A DNA stretch of 64,000 bases from Toxorhynchites rutilus septentrionalis. Lineage: Eukaryota > Arthropoda > Insecta > Diptera > Culicidae. Each line of letters begins with the position of its first letter. Positions within the stretch are counted from its first letter, which is position 1. This document shows positions 55,495 through 64,000 of the stretch, one piece after another. Location: assembly GCF_029784135.1 (NCBI RefSeq), contig NC_073744.1:67344593-67408592 (forward strand), given 5' to 3'. The translations under genes and the position numbers were made by a program. The notes under the pieces are model-generated. The model did no database searches. It saw nothing but the letters and a program-made list of their open reading frames with translations, and was not told the origin of the DNA.

Positions 55495-55600
55495 AAAAAA
55501 GTCCATACGACGTCAATGGGGATCGAACCAAGGCCGGCTGGAACGCAAAGCTATTTCACACGACCACGCTATCCATATAGTTACCAAGGCTGTTATAAAG
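55495..55600 (-). repeat. tRNA-derived SINE head
   Basis: The minus strand holds an A-box-like TAGCGTGGTCG and, about 40 bases on, a B box GGTTCGATCCC, followed by CATTGACGTCG, TATGGAC and a run of ten T, a pol III terminator. The stems of a true tRNA do not pair properly (anticodon and acceptor arms fail), so it is a tRNA-derived SINE rather than a tRNA gene. Confidence 0.6.
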
Positions 55601-55690
55601 AAGCTTGATAATATTACACCTCATCATAACATGAAGTTGTAAAGTGTTTTCTAAGAGGATATAGAAGAACATGAACGAGAATATATCTTT

Positions 55691-55939
55691 TGTGAAGCTT
55701 CCGATATTCACTGCAAGGGTTCCTCAATGCCGGTAGTATAAGCCTACAGTGAAATCACCCGATACAGAGAGGAAATATTAAGTGTGGCTTACCTATTCGA
55801 CCGTTGTCTGCTGAAGGAGGAAATGATGTGACATGTGTGCTACTACTGCTGCTATGATATAACACCAACATCACTGTTATACTGTCATCTGCTAGGGGTA
55901 GGGCATTGTGCATTTAATCTCTCTTCTACGCACCTCACA
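55691..55939 (-). repeat. 3' LTR of the gypsy element
   Basis: 249 bp. Differs from the 5' LTR by GAAGCTTCC/GATGCTTCC, a 4-base GATACAGAGAGG/GATAGAGG length change, and single changes (CATCTG/CAGCTG, CGCACC/CGCTCC). Confidence 0.92.
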
Positions 55940-56294
55940 TCTTCCTTCTTCCTTCTTCTTTTTGTGTTGTTTTCCTTTTTTTTATCTTTTGTCTGTCATT
56001 CCATTTTTTTTCAATCTACGATACGAAATACTCAAAAAAATGTTATAAAAAATATTCAGCTGCGTGAATTTCCTCTGATTACAGTCCTCACGGTCAATTT
56101 TGACCTGGATACTCTATCTATCACTAATACAGTTTGCCACATGTCCACATATTTTATAGGTTTGGAAATATAAAAAAAATGACGACAATCTGTCTAGGTG
56201 ACATCTGTGTACTCAACACGTAGCGATAGAAACAAGTACTGCACGCACTCAATAACAAACCAACTGTCAAAATTCATTAATATCACTAATATGT

Positions 56295-56775
56295 GCTTAT
56301 CCCCGGTTCAATAGTGCCAAACCACCCTGGTTTTTCTTTTTTAGCATGACTTCCTCTGAAGAAGCTCTGGTGGTTGAGTGGGCAGCAGCATTATGTGGCT
56401 GTATTGCAGCCTGCAGCTCATCATTGTAGTTGTTCCCGATTGACGATGCGGTTGACATTGCTTTATTAACAATTCTCATAAAATTTTCGACTAGCCCATT
56501 TTGTTGTGGGAAAAATGGTGTAGAGTATATCTCTGAATTCTGAGTCTGAATTCCTCTTCCACGAAAAAAGCTTTCAAATTCTTCACCATTGGTATCGAGC
56601 GCAATCGTCTCTCAAACCGTTTTAGTAGAGAATATCCTTTGCATTGGAGTTGGTTTCACCGGTCTACCATTTGTGGCACAAGTTTCGCATGACCCATTGA
56701 TCAGCATCTGTGGCCATGCCAGGTCACCACACTCGCACAATTGAGTTTTTTCAATATTCCGTTCTTGATGGATAG
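56295..56775 (-). pseudogene. gypsy integrase, fragmented
   Basis: The zinc-binding region reads CEC...WPQMLINGSCETCATNGR then PVKPTPMQR. Core pieces follow: LDTNGEEFESFFVEEE (the second catalytic Asp region, DNG in the family), then, in another frame, PQQNGLVENFMRIVNKAMS with the catalytic Glu, and NDELQAAIQPHNAAAHSTTR. Several frameshifts and stops. Integrase inserts retroviral-type cDNA; this copy cannot. Confidence 0.82.
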
Positions 56776-56929
56776 GTCATTCGAGACAGCTTAAAATCTG
56801 CTCAGATACTTCGACCACTTTCCTGACTACAAAGCTTCCACTTCCCATTGGGTTGTCTCATCTTTTGCAGTTGAATTTTGCGTTTTAACGCGTTTCAGTC
56901 GGCAGGACGCGGTCCAAGTTGACCGCATT

Positions 56930-57480
56930 TACTGCATTTCAATTTTATAACGGGCAGAACCTGTTGCGGTGCGCCCTCTTATTACATCTGGAACAACGTT
57001 CCCGACGACTCCTAGAAAAAGCAATGCTAGCACGATATTCTTTAGTCTAAATTCTCTGGTTTATTCGTTTCCCGTCCTACGCTTCAATGGAGCTTTGGTA
57101 GAGCGTATATGATTAATTGAAGTATCATTGTACAAGCTGTATCAATATGATACACTCCGTCTCTCGTTGCCGATTGTACGATGAATTTCGCTTCGCCACT
57201 AAATGTGCTAGCAATTCTAGCAAGTTCGCGGTTGAACATGTCCTTGAGCAACTGAGCTTTGACGAAACGTTTCTGATCTGCTGCAATATACTCACAAAGA
57301 CGTACATTCTCATTTGTCTGGCATGGAAGCTCATAATCGATTCTCCTGATCGTTGTCGCGTGCACGAAAATGCTTCGTGCTCAGCCGCAGTGTCGATTGT
57401 TGATCAAAAATGACTTTCGATGTTCTTAACAAAAGTTGTGTAGCAACGACCTTCCTTCAGGTTTGGCCTCAACTTACATG
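56930..57480 (-). pseudogene. gypsy gag with zinc knuckles, damaged
   Basis: From 57530 the minus strand reads LYLSMGEELQGIVRACKLRP, GRCYTTFVKNIESHF, then TAAEHEAFSCT, FHARQMRMYV, and in the next frame AADQKRFVKAQLLKDMFNRE with FIVQSATRDGVYH. Two degenerate Cys/His knuckles follow at about 57010-56930 (RCSRCNKRAH..., KCSKCGQLG-like). Two or more frameshifts. The knuckles are joined almost directly to the integrase zinc region, so the protease-RT-RNase H block was deleted. Confidence 0.75.
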
Positions 57481-57869
57481 CTCGTACAATACCCTGCAAT
57501 TCTTCACCCATTGAAAGATAAAGCAGTTGTGACCGTTGTATGTGTCACACACGTTGGATAGAGACGCTGTGATCTCAGAGATTCCAATATATTTGAACCA
57601 CTCTTAAAACCACTTTGAACCACATTTTGTTTGCAGGTACGTTTTATGAGAAAAGTTGGATTTGATCTCATCGGACGTTCGTATTACTTGTCGTCGCTTC
57701 ATACGCCGGAATGTCACGACACTTCCAGCTATCATCTGCTTCAGTGCATACAATGTTGTTTCCTGGGAACTATTGTTACTGATCGAGCATTTTCCGACTC
57801 GTTGTTTCTTTTCGATATTGGGTGGTTTCTTCGACATACCTTTTTTTTCAAAAGCACGCCCCTTTTTCC

Positions 57870-58062
57870 AAGCGGTTGTCCCAACACGCAATCTTTCAGA
57901 CGGTTGTCCCGACACGTCACTTTTTCCAAGCGGTTGTCCCAACACGCTTTTTTCAGACGGTTGTCCCGACACGTCACTTTTCCAAGCGGTTATCTCAACA
58001 CGCAATATCTCAGGCGGTTGTCCCGACACGCCATTTATTTTCACAGGCGGTTGTCCCAACAC
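57870..58062. repeat. 28-30-bp tandem repeat in the gypsy leader
   Basis: CGGTTGTCCCRACACG occurs about seven times at 28-30-bp steps (near 57873, 57901, 57931, 57958, 58015, 58045, with a diverged CGGTTATCTCAACACG near 57987), alternating CAACACG and CGACACG. It lies just downstream of the 5' LTR, and all frames read through it, which creates misleading open frames on both strands. Confidence 0.85.
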
Positions 58063-58165
58063 GCCATTTTCTTGAATTTCTTTCCTCTATGCCGGGTGAT
58101 TTCACTGAATATTTAATGTATTGTTTTTTTGACAAAAAACATAAAATGTCCAGCAGGATCGCCAA

Positions 58166-58410
58166 TGTGATGCTTCCGATATTCACTGCAAGGGTTCCTC
58201 AATGCCGGTAGTATAAGCCTACAGTGAAATCACCCGATAGAGGAAATATTAAGTGTGGCTTACCTATTCGACCGTTGTCTGCTGAAGGAGGAAATGATGT
58301 GACATGTGTGCTACTACTGCTGCTATGATATAACACCAACATCACTGTTATACTGTCAGCTGCTAGGGGTAGGGCATTGTGCATTTAATCTCTCTTCTAC
58401 GCTCCTCACA
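58166..58410 (-). repeat. 5' LTR of the gypsy element
   Basis: 245 bp, direct repeat of 55691-55939. Confidence 0.92.
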
Positions 58411-59199
58411 TCTTTCTCTGTTTGGGCCGTGTAATTGGCAAATTATACGAAAAGCTTTCGTATGCTTCCATTTAAATGTGTCTCCTGTTTCGCTCGCTCA
58501 TATTGGCTCTAGCATATATATTATACAAATGATATACATGTATTGGGGAGTACAACATTTTCTGTTATTTTTCAGCTCATTTAATGTAATAAATAGGGAT
58601 GCCATAACATGTGCTAAAAATTAACTTTGGGTGTATAAAGGAAAAAATTACGAGAAAGATTAACTTTTACTATACTAACCATACTCAAATTTAAAAACAA
58701 AATAAAGTAATCTGAGTTCTTTTTTGTGCTTCGATAGAACGCACAATTTTAAAATTGAAATGTACGCTATATGAAAGTTTCCCTGTAGAGTAGTGCGGGG
58801 CAAAGGATTTCGACAACAGTGTAGTCACTTGATACATTAGCAGGTCACACATACAAAAAAAGGTACATTTCATGAAAGTGGCAAAAAGTTATGAGGTAAA
58901 AAGAGTTTTGCGATTTTTTTATCTAATTTTTTCAGTTTTGGAGATGACGATTTACTTACCTAAAATAACTGCAAAGTTCGAAACTACACTTTCAAGAAAA
59001 CCTTCATTCTATAGTAGATGATAGTGCGTATTCGTTTTTGTGAAAAATTTCAAGAGCTTTTTCTAAAAATTCGATTAGTTCAAAAACTGCTTGCGGGGCA
59101 AAGGTGCGCAGTGGTTGTGGTGCGAAAGTTCGCACCAGAGTTTTGCTCTGAAAAACAATTCTAAAATGTCTTCAACCATCTTTTTTACGGGATCCACAA

Positions 59200-59580
59200 G
59201 AAGGAAACTGATTTGAAGAAATGCACTCCAGAAATGCTCAAATGGCCCGCTTTGGGAGGGATTCTTGAAGCTCGGATTGCGGCAGACCTCGATATTTCAG
59301 AATCAGCTCTGAGGAAGAGGCTCATATTAGAAAGTGATTTAAGATTCGAATCTTCTTTTATTGACATTTCTACTGGGATGTGCCAGCGAGCACCTAGGGC
59401 GGTTCAGATGGGTATTTACGAGTGAGCAGTCTGAGGATCTGGTGGACCACTGCAGGGCACTGGACAAAGCTTTCTATGGTATGACTCTCAAAGATTTACG
59501 GCGTCTGGCGTTTGATTTTGCGGAAGCTACAAATTCCTCCAGCACGAATTCAACCATGTTGCAAAACAGGCAGTAAGAGA
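59200..59580 (+). pseudogene. pogo/CENP-B-like transposase, N-terminal fragment
   Basis: Frame 59213 reads GILEARIAADLDISESALRK, a helix-turn-helix. The next frame (59361) reads LGRFRWVFTSEQSEDLVDHC, RALDKAFYGMTLKDLRRLAF, DFAEATNSS, the second DNA-binding segment typical of this family. One frameshift separates them, and nothing of the DDE core remains. Confidence 0.75.
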
Positions 59581-59906
59581 TTTTGATTCTAGTTTCATGA
59601 GGAACAATCGTCTATCTCTTCGAACCCCACAACAGTAAAACGAAGCATCAGTGCTCCAAGGCAAAGCGTCGGAATTCTCAGAACCGAAATCCAAGATGAG
59701 GAATAAGAATAAACAATTGCTTAAAAATAATTCGAAATCAATTTCAAATAAAAATTTTTTTTATGTTCACCATGCATCCAATTCAATAACGGTTATGCTT
59801 CGTTTATGTTTATGTTTTCAAAATAAACTTCAAATAAATATTGTTTTTTTCCAACAATGAGTTTCAAACAAATCAAGTGAAGGTAACTATGTATTTATAA
59901 ACATGA

Positions 59907-60157
59907 TCTATATAAATAAAAATGATCTGGTGTCCGTTCCTCACTATTTAACTCAATGGCGGAGAAACGGATTTAAACAGCCAGTATCAGGAGTGATACG
60001 TCTTAGTCTGCATCAGTTTTATATGTCAAAAAAGAAATTATATACCGCAGGTATAGATTACGTACATAAAAATAATTTCTGTGAGAACTTGAGTGTTCGA
60101 AATGATTTATATCAATATATCAAATGTGGGTAGGACGAAGTTCGCCGGGTCAGCTAG
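59907..60157 (+). mobile_element. 251-bp non-autonomous Helitron
   Basis: Starts TCTATATAAATAAAAATG after A and ends CTAG before T. A CGAA-G-TTCG mini-hairpin sits about 15 bases before the CTAG (GGACGAAGTTCGCCGGGTCA). No genes. Confidence 0.72.
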
Positions 60158-60568
60158 TTTGTTAATAAAAACGAATTCTGTTCGATCATAACATCCACTC
60201 ATAAAAAAAACACCCATGAAAACCATAGAACACCCCCATCCTGCCTACTGGACGGTGCCTACACTCTCTAGTAATGATGCTTCTCCCGCTTCTGATGATA
60301 AAGCATTGATTTCTGGTATAAGTTATCTCAGAAGTTCGATTCAATAAGTGCGCACCTTTGCCCCCACTATGGGGCAAAGGTGCGCATTTGTCTTTTTGTA
60401 TTGAAATAGGTATTCGTCCAATTACAAACACAACTCGAGAAATGCTTGTACTACGTTTCGAAGGTAATACATATAGTTACAATTTGGTAAGCAAACGGAA
60501 TTTTATTTGCTTTTATTTCAAGAGTTTTTGGACAACTACAATTAGGTGCGCACCTTTGCCCCGCATTA

Positions 60569-62630
60569 CTCTAATCATTCTTATAAATATTATTATATAT
60601 TATTTTATAATTTATACAGTATCTTGAATGCTTCAAATAAAAAAATTGAATTAATAGGGACAACAGGGGTCAATTTTCAGACCTCGTCGACCCCCACAAT
60701 CAGTTTTCATTCACGTCGACCACTGGGAAACCAGTATCGACCCCAAGGGGTTTATATCGACCACTTAGTGAATCCCTGGCTTAGACAGTATGGTTTCTTT
60801 CTTCGATGTCACGTTGCATCGATCATTCGATTTTCGTGAATTCGAGCATTGTTTCCGGGTTGAGAGTAGTGTCAAAGTGCAATACGTTTCAAGCCGGACA
60901 TGAAAATGGTATTCCGCCGTGGTAAGAGTCATGTTCTTCGTTGAAGGTGAAAATTTGTTTCGCATCGGTTGCTTTCACCGTCGCCGTCATTGCCACCACA
61001 CAATCGATTCGGCTCGAATTTCCTGTTATTTATCTGGAAATTAGGTATTTGAGAGCGTTGCAGTAGTAATTTTGCTAAGAGATACTGAATAACTACTTGG
61101 CTATTCAGTAGGTGTTATAAATTGACAACCTGGTGCGGTTCTACGTCTCCCCGATTATGTCCCCGACACTTCCTACCCATCTTTTTAAATTCAATAGCGT
61201 ACATGAATAATAAAATTAGTATTCAAGATTGATAAGGCTCTGCTATTTTTTCAAACACAATTATAGAAGACATGTTGAAATAAATGATCGAAATCGTATA
61301 ATTGCAGAATTAGTCTGATCAATGTTGTAGATGATAGATACTCTACCACATTCGTGTGATTTGATCCACTTAAACCTCAGCACCACCGACAGAACACAAA
61401 CCAAGCCTCCGCCTATAACAAGTTGAGAACATATATATATTTCTTTCTGCCCCAATAGATCTCATTTGCATCGATATCGAGAAAACGATACACAGAAGGG
61501 AAACACACTTAATTTGAACTAATTTTTCGCTTTGCATTTCCTGCGAACACTGCAGCCGCAACTTGTTTCATCCAGCTTCACTTATAATTTCTGAATGACG
61601 CTCCCCGCTCTCCGGCTGTGGCAAGGGGCAAACAAGCAAGGGGAAAGAGTGTGTATATGATTTTCTGTTGTGTTCATTCCATTCGTTTGGTTTATGTTTA
61701 TATTTGACGTTAATAATAGCTAGGCTTTCGTTTGTATCGGGATCCTCGTTGATGGAGCAGTGCTTTGCTCTCACGGGCACTCTGCCCCACTGTCTGACGG
61801 TGAGCGAACGAGTGAACGACGAACCAAAAAATGAATGTTGTACAAGAGATCTCTTACCACCTTGGGGAACCCGACGGTCGCAAGCTGAGCCCGACTTGAC
61901 GTCTACCCAACCATCCGCTTGCCCGCGCGATCGGCGAAAGGAAGGCATACAGCGGCAAGACGCACCTTACCTCAGCGCCCCACACACGGGGTTCATTGAA
62001 CCAAACTCGATCTCCGCGGCCTGAGTCTGTCTATTTCTGTTTGGGGTCTATGCAGTATGTAAGTAACATAAGTCATATAAGCAGCCACATCGATCGGCAC
62101 CGATGACGACGACGACGACGACGGAGATGCGAGCGGATCATCATCCGTCCGTCCCTTGTTTCATCTTTGCAGCCGATAAGTGGACGCCGTGAACGATATC
62201 CTGGACACGGTGATGCTCCGTGGGAAAGTGGCCGGCCGCAACTGAATTATCCATTTTCAACACCACATGTTTCATAATCACATCAGCAAAGTAGCCGCCG
62301 TTCCCTTTATCAATGTCAAATTAGGAAGGATTTTCGCACCGGATAGGATGCACTTCAAAGGCTTCTAGCTAGACTGGTTTGAGGAAACAGAGCACCGAAC
62401 AGCGAAGATCGATTAAAGCATAGAATATGTGTGCAATTTTGCCTTTTAACTAAACCAATCAAATTTGCTTCAACTTGAGGGTGATGTGGTCAAATTGTCG
62501 GAGCTGAGGCAGCACACGGATCCGACGACTAAAAGTTCATCTCTTACGGTGGATTTTCTAGTTGATTGCCCATTGCATGTTGATTTTGTTCAAATAATAT
62601 GAGATTTCAAAAACAAGAAAACTATAAATA
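60569..62630. other. No gene; short repeats only
   Basis: 60655-60790 has recurring GTCGACC motifs and GGGGTC pairs that look like an unfinished MITE. 61141-61190 is the inverse of 27966-28015. 61560-62270 is GC-richer and non-repetitive, with a GAC microsatellite at 62104-62123 and no credible frame; it could be host regulatory or untranslated DNA. Confidence 0.4.
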
Positions 62631-63574
62631 TAGGGTTGGGGAAAAAGAGATGTCGTATTTCTGATCGAAATTTGACGCTTTATTTAACATACTTAAAATT
62701 ATCCAATTTAAGTCAAATATGCGCCGTTTTGTTCGCAAACTTGTTGTAATTTAGAAGGCAACTTCATTATCCCCCCTTATAAAACCCATCCTCCTTATTT
62801 TCAAAAAAAACTCAGACAACCAGTATTCGCAAGCCTCTTTTGAGGCCAACTTAGTATCACCAAGAGAGTTTTGCATGGACCGGAAGAGATGATAATCACT
62901 TGGAGCCTGGTCCGGACTATACGGTGGGTGCAATAGGACATCCCATCCGAGCTTCCGTAGCTTCTGGCGGGTCATCAAAGATGTGTGAGACCGAGCGTTG
63001 TCCTGGTGGAAAACAACACCATTCCTATTGATCATTTCTGGCTGCTTCTGGTCAATCGCCTGCTTCAAACGGTCAAGCTGCTCACAGTAGAGAACCGAGT
63101 TGAGGGTCTGGTCATAGTTGAGCAGCTCATAGTGGATGATTCTCTTCCAATCCCACCAAACACACAGCAAAAACTTCCTGGCCGTCAATCCGGGCTTGGC
63201 GATGGTTTGGGCCGGCTCACCGCTCTTCGACCACGACTTTTTTCGCTTTAGGTTGTCGTACGTGATCCACTTTTCATCACCATCTTCTTCAAAAATGGGT
63301 CCAGTTCGTTCCGTTTCAGCAGTGCATCGCAGGCGTTGATTCGGTCTAAAAGATTTTTTTGCGTCAATTCGTGTGGCACCCATACATCCAGCATTTTTTT
63401 GGAATCCAATCTTCTGCAAATGATTCCAAACGATTCCACTCTACTTGGATGATTTCAACGATTTTATCGGTTTCCACGAAGATAGTATGACCCGATGCGA
63501 TAAGTACAACACAAGATATGTTTGAGTGTTGCCATATTATGACAATATACGACATTTCTTTTTCCTCAACCCAA
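62631..63574 (-). mobile_element. mariner element, 944 bp, 5' part shortened
   Basis: Inverted ends TAGGGTTGGGGAAAAAGAGA (62631) and TTGGGTTGAGGAAAAAGAAA (inwards from 63574), flanked by TA. Shorter than the usual 1.3 kb because most of the N-terminal DNA-binding region is gone. Confidence 0.85.
62751..63430 (-). pseudogene. mariner (DD34D) transposase, frameshifted
   Basis: Upstream part: KKMLDVWVPHELTQKNLLDR, INACDALLKRNELDPFLKK. After a frameshift: EEDGDEKWITYDNLKRKKSW, KFLLCVWWDWKRIIHYELLN, VVFHQDNARSHTSLMTRQKL, HPPYSPDQAPSDYHLFRSMQ. All three catalytic Asp survive (GDEKW, QDNAR, PSDYH) with 34 residues between the second and third. The helix-turn-helix domain is missing and one frameshift separates the halves. 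The WVPHEL linker motif is intact. Resembles the mellifera/mauritiana subfamilies. Confidence 0.9.
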
Positions 63575-63576
63575 TA

Positions 63577-64000
63577 TATTAGGCTGTCTAAAAAGTCCTG
63601 CGGTATTTCCGCGAGGTGTCGTTGTAAGCGTGTAGTTCTAGATGTATTCATTGTATCGAGTCATACTATAGCTTGTTGGAAAGGTATTTTTGCGCGCTAT
63701 AATATGGACCTTGACAGTGTTTCGTTTGGTTAAGTCGTTCGTGAGTTATAGTGTCGCAAATATGGAGCAAAATAAAGAGGAAATCCGACATATTTTACAG
63801 CACTACTATTACAAAGGCAAAAATGCATCTCAAGCTGCCAATAAAATTTGTGCAGTTTATGGACCCGATACAGTTTCCATTTCCACCGCACAACGATGGT
63901 TTCAACGTTTTCGGAAGGCCTGTCGTCGAAAATTGCGACAAAATCGCTGAACTAGCCGAGAAAGACCGGCATAGTAGCAGTCGTAGCATCGGCCAAGACC
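63577..64000 (+). mobile_element. Second mariner, cut by the window end
   Basis: Starts TTAGGCTGTCTAAAAAGTCC directly after the previous element. Its gene begins with ATG at 63762: MEQNKEEIRHILQHYYYKGK, NASQAANKICAVYGPD, ISTAQRWFQRFR, a mariner DNA-binding domain. A short deletion after QRFR then shifts the frame; the expected GRPVVENCDKIAELAEKDRH follows in the new frame. The catalytic region lies beyond the window. Confidence 0.85.
63762..64000 (+). pseudogene. mariner transposase N-terminus, frameshifted
   Basis: 63 residues are intact to QRFRKAC, where about 15 codons (the SG...EDAPRS linker of the family) appear deleted with a frame change; the original frame hits a stop at about 63948. 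Otherwise the helix-turn-helix region is well preserved, suggesting a moderately young copy. Confidence 0.8.

Larger units (their letters stand above)
55691..58410 (-). mobile_element. Ty3/gypsy LTR retrotransposon, internally deleted
   Basis: Two LTRs in direct orientation (55691-55939 and 58166-58410), each TGTGA...CTCACA, flanked by the 5-bp duplication TCTTT (55686-55690, 58411-58415). Reading minus: LTR, a primer-binding site candidate TTGGCGATCCTGCTGGAC (58147-58164), a repeated leader, gag, zinc knuckles, integrase, a polypurine tract (55941-55965) and the LTR. RT and RNase H are missing. By eye the LTRs differ at only a few places, so the insertion is fairly recent. Confidence 0.92.
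58793..60566 (+). mobile_element. pogo-like element with GCGGGGCAAAGG ends
   Basis: Inverted ends GTGCGGGGCAAAGG (58793) and ATGCGGGGCAAAGGTGCGC (inwards from 60566), flanked by TA (58791-58792, 60567-60568). Internal inverted copies of GGGGCAAAGGTGCGCA occur at 59095-59112 and 60347-60388. The interior holds a transposase relic and a 251-bp Helitron. Confidence 0.85.

Noticed and set aside
55495..55600. Functional tRNA gene
   Set aside because: B box is good, but acceptor and anticodon stems do not pair.
57631..58116. 161- and 152-codon frames on both strands
   Set aside because: They run through the 28-30-bp tandem repeat and gypsy leader; openness results from the repeat lacking stops.

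Overview
The window is nuclear DNA from an insect, most likely a culicine mosquito (Aedes/Culex type). The reasons are a complete transposon of the DD37E family, a group described from mosquitoes; relics of insect Tc1, mariner, maT, rosa-like and pogo-like elements; a nuclear copy of insect mitochondrial ND4 that reads sensibly only with the invertebrate mitochondrial code; and relics of replication-dependent histone H2A genes with the metazoan histone 3' stem-loop. I see no intact single-copy host gene. The DNA is AT-rich and is essentially a stratified deposit of transposable elements.

Layout. 1-3.97 kb: fragments of a non-LTR retrotransposon and of an old DD37E transposase, then unassigned DNA. 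3.97-21.14 kb: a Russian-doll structure. A small foldback element was split by a DNA transposon that ends CAG...CTG and is flanked by an exact 8-bp duplication (GTTATCAC). That transposon (4084-20097) grew to 16 kb through later insertions: a nearly intact two-ORF non-LTR element (about 8.69-4.51 kb, minus strand), a dead Tc1 element, a 5'-truncated non-LTR copy, the intact DD37E element (12774-14064), a Jockey-like retrotransposon (about 14.07-17.15 kb) and a 1.4-kb inverted-repeat element. A second, 1.9-kb member of the same family sits at 37459-39323 with its own 8-bp duplication.

21.1-35 kb: short DNA elements with clear target duplications, transposase fragments (Tc1, mariner, maT DD37D, rosa-like DD41D) and a cluster of decayed histone H2A genes at 28.1-29.9 kb with their 3' stem-loops. 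35-37.3 kb: an element split by a non-autonomous Helitron, itself carrying a pogo-like element. 39.4-40.5 kb: a mitochondrial ND4 insert containing a long palindrome. 41.1-42.7 kb: a decayed Tc1 element with an IR/DR terminal layout. 47.2-50.5 kb: a large foldback element with a 95-bp minisatellite in one arm and a dead mariner at its centre. 53.9-60.6 kb: a 790-bp MITE, a 141-bp tandem repeat, a tRNA-derived SINE, a Ty3/gypsy element with both LTRs and a 5-bp duplication, and a pogo-like element holding a 251-bp Helitron. 62.6-64 kb: two different mariners lying end to end, the second cut by the window edge.

The only frames that look able to make full-length proteins belong to mobile elements: the DD37E transposase (12918-13934) and the two ORFs of the non-LTR element at 4.5-8.5 kb. 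All calls were made by reading the sequence and from memory of the families; no database search was possible.
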